64,000 nucleotides of DNA from contig NZ_FNKA01000002.1 in the NCBI RefSeq assembly GCF_900101335.1, positions 806,001 to 870,000 on the forward strand. The letters are read 5' to 3'. Within the stretch, counting starts at the first letter, position 1; every line of letters starts with the position of its first letter. A program made the position numbers and the translations under genes. The notes beneath the pieces are model-generated. The model saw nothing but the letters and a program-made list of their open reading frames with translations. It was not told where the DNA came from and made no database searches. Shown piece after piece: positions 59,248-64,000 of the stretch. The stretch is from Quadrisphaera sp. DSM 44207. GTDB taxonomy: Bacteria; Actinomycetota; Actinomycetes; Actinomycetales; Quadrisphaeraceae.

Positions 59248-60198
59248 TCAACCGCTGACCCTGACGTCGCCGTTGACGCCGGCGGGGAAGAAGCCGCCCT
59301 TGTCGACCTTGCCGGGGTTGAGGTAGACGACGTTGAGCACCTGGCCGGGGCTGCGGCTGAAGGCCACGCCGCTGGCGTCGGTCGGCACGATGTTCGCCCG
59401 GTTGGTGCGCGCGGGACCGCTGGTGGCGCCCTGGTCCAGGTCGCTGGTGCCGTCCAGGGAGTCGCGGGCGTCGGAGATCGCCCGGGTCGCGGCGCCGAGC
59501 TCGCGCTCGTACAGGACGCCGCGGACGAGCCCCGCGTGGTAGGCCTCGACGGCGAGGATGCCGGCGGCCGCCTCGAGGTAGACGTCGTTGTCGATGAGCG
59601 GGCTGGCGCCCTTGTAGGCGGTGACGCCGACGTCCTCGAAGAGGAAGGCGGCGAGGAGGAAGTTGTTCTCGTTCGCGTAGGGGTCGAACGCCTCCCCCGC
59701 CTTGATCAGGCCCGCGGCGCGGGCGGCGGCGGTGAAGCTGTCCTGCAGGTCGATCGCGGGGCGGGAGACCGCCGCGGAGCCGAGGTTGGTGCGCAGGAAC
59801 TTCACGTGCGCCAGCTCGTCGCCGGCGATCTCCTCGGCGTACTGCTTGATGACGCGGCTCTCGAACGGCACCCGCCGCCCGCCCTTGACCCCGCCGCGCG
59901 TGCCGGTGCCGGTGGTCAGGGCGTTCTCCAGGCCGTGCCCGAAGGCGGCGTAGGAGTAGAACTCCGCCTCCAGGTACTCGAGGTTGAGCGCGAAGTTGAG
60001 GACGGTCGCGTCGCTGACGCCGTCGTCGTCGAGGCCGTTCGCGGCCGCGGCGGCCGACGCGGCGGTCGCGGTGCCGGCGACGCCGGCACCGAGGACCCCG
60101 AGGCCCATCAGGCCGGCGCTGCGCAGGAAGCGGCGGCGGTCGCTGGGTGTCTCCGCGCTCCTGGTGATCATGTCTGCGACCAAGGACTTGCCGAACAT
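59248..60198 (-). CDS. Tat-exported ferritin-like domain protein
   Basis: A 316-residue protein with a twin-arginine signal (SDRRRFLRSAGLMGLGVLGA, cleavage near ASA). A ferritin_2/desiccation-related (PCC13-62-like) domain follows: NFALNLEYLEAEFYSYAAFG, IAGDELAHVKFLRTNLG, AFDPYANENNFLLAAFLFED, and AAAGILAVEAYHAGLVRGVL. Regular Glu/His spacing could bind a di-metal centre, but function in this family is unclear. ATG 60198 is preferred, with GAGGG upstream. Encoded directly before the wall-binding protein, with which it may act at the cell surface. Confidence 0.87.
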   Translation of the reverse strand: MFGKSLVADMITRSAETPSDRRRFLRSAGLMGLGVLGAGVAGTATAASAAAAANGLDDDGVSDATVLNFALNLEYLEAEFYSYAAFGHGLENALTTGTGTRGGVKGGRRVPFESRVIKQYAEEIAGDELAHVKFLRTNLGSAAVSRPAIDLQDSFTAAARAAGLIKAGEAFDPYANENNFLLAAFLFEDVGVTAYKGASPLIDNDVYLEAAAGILAVEAYHAGLVRGVLYERELGAATRAISDARDSLDGTSDLDQGATSGPARTNRANIVPTDASGVAFSRSPGQVLNVVYLNPGKVDKGGFFPAGVNGDVRVSG

Positions 60199-60435
60199 GC
60201 ACGACCCTCGTTCCCGTAGGAGTCGCTGCAGGCGCCGGCCCGGTCGAGCACGTCGGCGTGCAGCGCTGACTGCCGCCTTCGGCGACCCGGACACCATCGC
60301 CGCTGCAGGGCCGCGAGCGCGGGAGGCGGCGCGGCGTGTCGCACGCGACCCGATCGCTCCGGGGGCGGTGGCCAGCGGGCGGTCGCCGGGGGCCGTCGCC
60401 CGGCGTGCGGTCGCCGGGGTGGTGCGGGCGGCGCC

Positions 60436-61176
60436 TCAGGCGGCGCCCGCGGCCTCCGGGGCGAGCTCGAGGGAGTCCACGCGCTCGGCGACGACCTCGT
60501 CGGCCGCCAGCGCCGCGGACGCCGAGCGCACGAGCGCCTCGAGCCCGCGCGCGTCGAGCCCGGCGTCGAGGACGAGGACGACGCGCAGCTCGGCGCGGCG
60601 CCCGGGCTCGCAGCGCACCGCCCGCACCGGGGGCAGGGCGGCGAGCAGGGCCCGCTCGACGGCGGCGAGCACCTGCGGGTCGCGCGGGGACGGCGTCCAG
60701 GGCAGGTCCTGCGCCAGCGCCCACAGCGCCGGGCGCGGCAGGACGGCGGTGCCCGGGCCGGCGGCGTCGAGGACGAGCAGCTGGTGGCCCTCCTCGACGG
60801 CGGAGACGGCGGCGCGCCGGGCCTGCACCGGCACGGGGCGGGCGGTGGCGTCCCAGCGGGCCAGCGCCGCGACGCCGGAGAAGACCGGCAGGGCCGTGCG
60901 CCCGTCGGGGGCGCGCAGGCTCGGCAGGGCCATGTCGGCGCCGGTGTCGCCCCCGGTGCGGTCGTCCGTGCCGCCCGCGAGGGCCACGACGGGGACGAAC
61001 ACGCGCGCGCCGCGCAGCGCCTCGAGCACGGCGACCGGGTCGAGGGGCGAGGCGGCCAGTGCCGCGGCGAGCGCCCGGTCCGGCTGCCCGTCGTCCCCGG
61101 CGAAGGGCGTCGGGGTGAGGGTGCGGCCGGCCCACGGCACGCCCGCGGAGTCGCCGTCCGGCGTCCCGGCCCTCAC
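60436..61176 (-). CDS. SseB-family protein
   Basis: A 246-residue cytoplasmic protein with the SseB N-terminal fold: ALAASPLDPVAVLEALRGAR, VFVPVVALAGG, then MALPSLRAPDGRTALPVFSG and LLVLDAAGPGTAVLPRPALW. A C-terminal SseB-like half (PPVRAVRCEPGRRAELRVVL) follows. The molecular role is unknown. In actinobacteria it is commonly encoded after priA in the histidine cluster, as here, with a 22-nt gap. Start GTG 61176. Confidence 0.8.
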   Translation of the reverse strand: MRAGTPDGDSAGVPWAGRTLTPTPFAGDDGQPDRALAAALAASPLDPVAVLEALRGARVFVPVVALAGGTDDRTGGDTGADMALPSLRAPDGRTALPVFSGVAALARWDATARPVPVQARRAAVSAVEEGHQLLVLDAAGPGTAVLPRPALWALAQDLPWTPSPRDPQVLAAVERALLAALPPVRAVRCEPGRRAELRVVLVLDAGLDARGLEALVRSASAALAADEVVAERVDSLELAPEAAGAA

Positions 61177-61198
61177 CTGACCCCTCCGGGCGCGGCGG

Positions 61199-61957
61199 TC
61201 ACGGGCGGCCGGCGACGTCGAGCGCCTGCGGCAGCGTGAAGGCGCCCGCGTACAGGGCCTTGCCGACGATGGCGCCCTCGACGCCGGTGGGCACGAGCGC
61301 GCGCAGCGCCTCCAGGTCGGCCAGGGAGGAGATGCCGCCCGAGGCGACCACGGGCGCGCGCGTCGCGGCGCACACCTGCTGCAGCAGGTCGGTGTTCGGG
61401 CCGCGCAGGGTGCCGTCCTTGGTGACGTCGGTGACGACGTAGCGGGAGCACCCGTCGCGGTCCAGGCGGGCGAGCACCTCCCACAGGTCGCCGCCCTCGC
61501 GGGTCCAGCCGCGCGCGGCGAGCGTGGTGCCGCGCACGTCGAGGCCCACGGCGATCCGGTCGCCGTGCTCGGCGATCGCGCGCGCCGTCCAGGCCGGGTC
61601 CTCCAGGGCCGCGGTGCCGAGGTTGACCCGGCGGCAGCCGGTGGCCAGCGCGCGCTGCAGCGACGCGTCGTCGCGGATGCCGCCGGACAGCTCGACGGCG
61701 ACGTCGAGGCGGCCGACGACCTCGGCGAGCAGGTCGGCGTTGGACCCGCGCCCGAAGGCGGCATCGAGGTCGACGAGGTGGATCCACTCCGCCCCGCCCT
61801 CCTGCCAGGCCAGCGCGGCGTCCAGCGGCGAGCCGTACGACGTCTCGCTGCCCGCCTCGCCCTGCACGAGGCGCACCGCCCGCCCGTCGGCGACGTCGAC
61901 GGCGGGCAGCAGCTGCAGGCGGGGGGCGGCGGACGCCGGCGGGGTGCTCTCGCTCAC
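61199..61957 (-). CDS. priA: Bifunctional phosphoribosyl isomerase A (HisA/TrpF)
   Basis: A 252-residue (beta/alpha)8 isomerase. Key segments are [20 protein letters not shown] with the first catalytic Asp, [40 protein letters not shown], and [20 protein letters not shown] with the second catalytic Asp. [16 protein letters not shown] binds phosphate. In actinobacteria one PriA serves both histidine and tryptophan pathways, and the arrangement here fits that. GTG 61957 overlaps the stop of a small upstream gene by 4 nt. Confidence 0.94.
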   Translation of the reverse strand: MSESTPPASAAPRLQLLPAVDVADGRAVRLVQGEAGSETSYGSPLDAALAWQEGGAEWIHLVDLDAAFGRGSNADLLAEVVGRLDVAVELSGGIRDDASLQRALATGCRRVNLGTAALEDPAWTARAIAEHGDRIAVGLDVRGTTLAARGWTREGGDLWEVLARLDRDGCSRYVVTDVTKDGTLRGPNTDLLQQVCAATRAPVVASGGISSLADLEALRALVPTGVEGAIVGKALYAGAFTLPQALDVAGRP

Positions 61958-62106
61958 GGGGCGATCATCGCAGCGAGCACGAAGCACCCGAGCGCCAGGA
62001 CGGCGACGAGGAGCACCAGCGGCAGCGGCGCGCGCTGGCCGCGCAGGGACAGCGCGCCGCCGAGCAGGACGCCGCCGACCGCGACGGCGAGCAGGGTCAG
62101 CGCCAC
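61954..62106 (-). CDS. Small two-helix membrane protein coupled to priA
   Basis: A 50-residue frame from GTG 62106 to TGA 61954, whose stop overlaps the priA start as GTGA. The product begins [20 protein letters not shown], continues with a short basic loop (RGQRAP), and ends with a second helix [20 protein letters not shown]. Two hydrophobic helices joined by a positive loop indicate an inner-membrane hairpin. The function is unknown. Exact overlap with priA and membrane-like composition support a real gene, though its small size leaves doubt. Confidence 0.6.
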   Translation of the reverse strand: MALTLLAVAVGGVLLGGALSLRGQRAPLPLVLLVAVLALGCFVLAAMIAP

Positions 62107-62149
62107 GGCGCGGGGCTGGCGCGGCGCCGGGCCAGCCGGGTGAGCCGGG

Positions 62150-62803
62150 TCACAGCGAGCGCACCCAGTTGCGCAGCAGGGCCGCGCCGGCGTCGCCGGA
62201 CTTCTCGGGGTGGAACTGCGTGGCCGACAGCGGCCCGTTCTCCACCGCGGCGACGAAGCGGCCGCCGTGCTGCGACCACGTGACGAGCGGAGGGCGGCGG
62301 CGCAGCGAGCCGTCCTCGGCGACGTCGTCCTCCAGCTCCCAGCGCTGCACGCCGTAGGAGTGCACGAAGTAGAACCGCTCCTCCTCGACGCCGGCGAACA
62401 GGGTCGAGCCCTGCGGCACCTGCACGGTGTTCCAGCCCATGTGCGGGACGACGGGGGCGGCCAGGCGCTCGACGGTGCCGGGCCACTCCCCCAGCCCCTT
62501 CGCGGGCCGGTCGTGCTCGACGCCGTCCTCGAACATCACCTGCATGCCGACGCAGATGCCGAGCACCGGGCGCCCGCCCGCGAGGCGGCGCCCGATCACC
62601 TCGTGGCCCCGCACCCCCTCGATGCCCTCGACGCAGGCCTCGAAGGCGCCGACCCCCGGCACGACCAGGCCGTCGGCCTCGCTGGCCGACCGGCGGTCGG
62701 CCGTCAGCTCGACGTCCGCACCGACCCGCTCCAGGGCCCGCACGGCCGAGCGGACGTTGCCGAAGCCGTAGTCGAGGACGACGACCTTCGGGGCGGTGCG
62801 CAT
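62150..62803 (-). CDS. hisH: Imidazole glycerol phosphate synthase subunit HisH
   Basis: A 217-residue class I glutamine amidotransferase supplying ammonia to HisF. Motifs are [33 protein letters not shown], nucleophile Cys84 in [32 protein letters not shown], and the His/Glu pair in [13 protein letters not shown] 62803 follows GGAGG at a good distance. hisF is not in the window. Confidence 0.96.
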   Translation of the reverse strand: MRTAPKVVVLDYGFGNVRSAVRALERVGADVELTADRRSASEADGLVVPGVGAFEACVEGIEGVRGHEVIGRRLAGGRPVLGICVGMQVMFEDGVEHDRPAKGLGEWPGTVERLAAPVVPHMGWNTVQVPQGSTLFAGVEEERFYFVHSYGVQRWELEDDVAEDGSLRRRPPLVTWSQHGGRFVAAVENGPLSATQFHPEKSGDAGAALLRNWVRSL

Positions 62804-62850
62804 GCCTCCAGGGTACGGACCGGCTCCGGCGCGCCACCCCGCCCGCCCGC

Positions 62851-62919
62851 GGCGCTCGAGGTGGCACCAGACGGGGTCTGCGAGGGCTCCAGACCCCACC
62901 TGGTGCCACCTCGAGCGCC
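62851..62919. repeat. 30-bp inverted repeat upstream of hisH
   Basis: Arms 62851-62880 and 62890-62919 are 30 nt each, matching at 28 positions, with a 9-nt loop (cgagggctc). The left arm starts GGCGCTCGAGGTGGCACCAG. It stands between a membrane-protein gene and hisH on the same strand. It could be a terminator/attenuator, a protein-binding site, or a dispersed palindromic element. No T-tract follows. Confidence 0.85.
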
Positions 62920-62980
62920 CTTCCCTCCCGCGCCCACGATCACGCGGGGGGCGGGGCGGACGTCAGCGCTCGGTCGGCGC

Positions 62981-63586
62981 TCACGAGCGCTCCGCGCGGC
63001 GGCGCCGGAGCAGGCCGCGCAGGCTCGCGCTCCAGAACAGCGCCACGAGCGGCCAGGCGACGGCCTGCACCCAGCTCCACACACCGCGCTCGCCGAGGAC
63101 GACGTCGGCGACGGCGGCGGCGGAGAGCAGGACGGCGATGACGACGAGCGCGCTCGCGAGGACGACCTGCCAGGTCGTCACCGGCCCCACGGCGGCGGCC
63201 AGGGCGGCGCGGGCGGCGGTGCGCTGGTCCACGCCGTCCGTGCTCGCGACCCCGGCGGCCTCCTGCACCGGCAGCCACCCGAGCAGCACGCGCTCGGCGT
63301 CGCCGTCCACGCCGCCGACGAGACCGTACGCCGGGGTGTCGACCAGGCGACCGGCGCGCCAGCGCTCCACCGCGACGCGCTCGTCGGCCAGGCGCAGGGC
63401 GAGGACGTCGGCCGAGCGCAGGGTGCGGGAGGCGCGCTGGACCTGCTGCTCCTCCAGCGCGCCCGAGCGCGGCAGCACGAGCGCGCCGCGCGAGCACGGG
63501 ACGGCGTCCGCGGACATCCCCAGGGACGCCGCGAGCGCCGCCGCCTGCGCGGCCGAGGCGATCGGCAGGAGCAGGCCCGAGCGCAC
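62981..63586 (-). CDS. Hypothetical membrane protein in the his cluster
   Basis: A 201-residue protein whose first ~140 residues form a soluble domain with alternating strands (RGALVLPRSGALEEQQVQRA, ADVLALRLADERVAVERWRA, RVLLGWLPVQEAAGV). It ends with two transmembrane helices (WQVVLASALVVIAVLLSAAA and VWSWVQAVAWPLVALFWSAS) and a basic cytoplasmic tail. I do not recognise the family. It lies between hisB and hisH, where actinobacteria often have an uncharacterised membrane protein. Start GTG 63586. Confidence 0.65.
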   Translation of the reverse strand: MRSGLLLPIASAAQAAALAASLGMSADAVPCSRGALVLPRSGALEEQQVQRASRTLRSADVLALRLADERVAVERWRAGRLVDTPAYGLVGGVDGDAERVLLGWLPVQEAAGVASTDGVDQRTAARAALAAAVGPVTTWQVVLASALVVIAVLLSAAAVADVVLGERGVWSWVQAVAWPLVALFWSASLRGLLRRRRAERS

Positions 63587-63645
63587 GAGCCCACCGGTCG
63601 GGGCGTCCTCCGACGCGCCGTCCGGGCCGCCGTCCGGGCCGCTGG

Positions 63646-64000
63646 TCAGAGCGCGCCCTTGGTGGAGGGCACGCCGCTCACGCGCGGGTCGGCCTCGACG
63701 GCGGCGCGCAGGGCGCGGGCCACGGCCTTGAACTGCGCCTCGACGACGTGGTGCGGGTCGCGGCCGCCGAGCACGCGCACGTGCAGCGCGACGTGGGCGT
63801 GGTGCGCGATCGACTCGAACACGTGCCGGGTCAGCGACCCCGTGTACGGCACGCCGCCCGCGCCGCCGCCGATGAGCGCGAGCTCCTGGCCCGCGGGCTC
63901 CCCGGTGTGCACGCAGTAGGGGCGCCCGGAGACGTCGACGACGGCGTGCGCGAGCGCCTCGTCGAGCGGCACGGTGGCGTCGCCGAAGCGGCGGATGCCG
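63646..64000 (-). CDS. hisB: Imidazoleglycerol-phosphate dehydratase, C-terminal part (cut by window edge)
   Basis: The last ~117 residues of HisB: a beginning [52 protein letters not shown], and the metal-binding [20 protein letters not shown]. The end is GVPSTKGAL, the standard HisB C-terminus. It dehydrates imidazoleglycerol phosphate in histidine synthesis. The frame is open to the window edge; the start lies beyond 64000. Confidence 0.96.
   Translation of the reverse strand, partial: GIRRFGDATVPLDEALAHAVVDVSGRPYCVHTGEPAGQELALIGGGAGGVPYTGSLTRHVFESIAHHAHVALHVRVLGGRDPHHVVEAQFKAVARALRAAVEADPRVSGVPSTKGAL

Overview
The window is about 75% G+C with GTG-rich starts, chained 4-nt start/stop overlaps and an actinobacterial gene order (infC-rpmI-rplT-rRNA methyltransferase...pheST...argCJBDFRH-tyrS; his genes with priA). 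It is chromosomal DNA of an actinobacterium. A Kineococcus/Quadrisphaera-like Kineosporiales host is a guess from gene content, not a sequence match. Almost every gene lies on the minus strand.

Layout: 1-437 is the 5' end and leader of one rRNA operon. 913-3161 is an accessory patch: a MazEF-type toxin-antitoxin pair, a broken dienelactone hydrolase, an orphan gene and a serine recombinase. 3364-4434 is an EamA exporter. 4518-9338 is a four-gene peptide/nickel-type ABC importer with a palindrome at its promoter. 9735-10178 is a plus-strand anti-sigma-type ATPase. 10353-15727 is a complete 5S-23S-16S rRNA operon without tRNAs. Its leader is identical to that of the left operon, but its promoter differs. 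16284-25781 is the arginine operon (argCJBDFRH, no argG) running into a 3-methyladenine glycosylase and tyrS, with ArgR boxes over a probably leaderless argC start. 25857-27060 holds an SDR and a collapsed VapBC locus. 27079-37769 is the translation cluster (pheT, pheS, rRNA methyltransferase, L20, L35, IF3 with an AUC start), with a PP2C phosphatase/anti-sigma kinase/histidine kinase trio inserted in it. 38052-39858 is a DUF1844 gene and two hydrolases.

39950-57434 is a complete type I-E CRISPR-Cas locus. It has eight cas genes (cas3, cse1, cse2, cas7, cas5, cas6, cas1, cas2) as one overlapping minus-strand operon, then the leader, then an array that I count as 135 repeats and 134 spacers (8.2 kb). 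The array contains an internal copy of its own trailer end, which points to unequal recombination exactly 40 units out of register.

The most interesting element lies upstream of cas3 at 57355-57434. Two degenerate CRISPR repeats flank a 20-nt pseudo-spacer. Its first eight bases match a site 65 nt downstream, between this element and cas3, and that site is preceded by AAC. Two array spacers that overlap on one target independently point to AAC as the PAM. Together this suggests a crRNA-like RNA that guides Cascade to the promoter region of its own cas operon, resembling the CreR/CreA regulators described in other CRISPR types.

57648-64000 holds a decayed gene, an exported cell-wall-binding-repeat protein, a Tat-exported ferritin-like protein, an SseB-family protein and part of the histidine cluster (priA, hisH, hisB). 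It also contains an unlisted-size 50-residue membrane protein coupled to priA and a 30-bp inverted repeat upstream of hisH.
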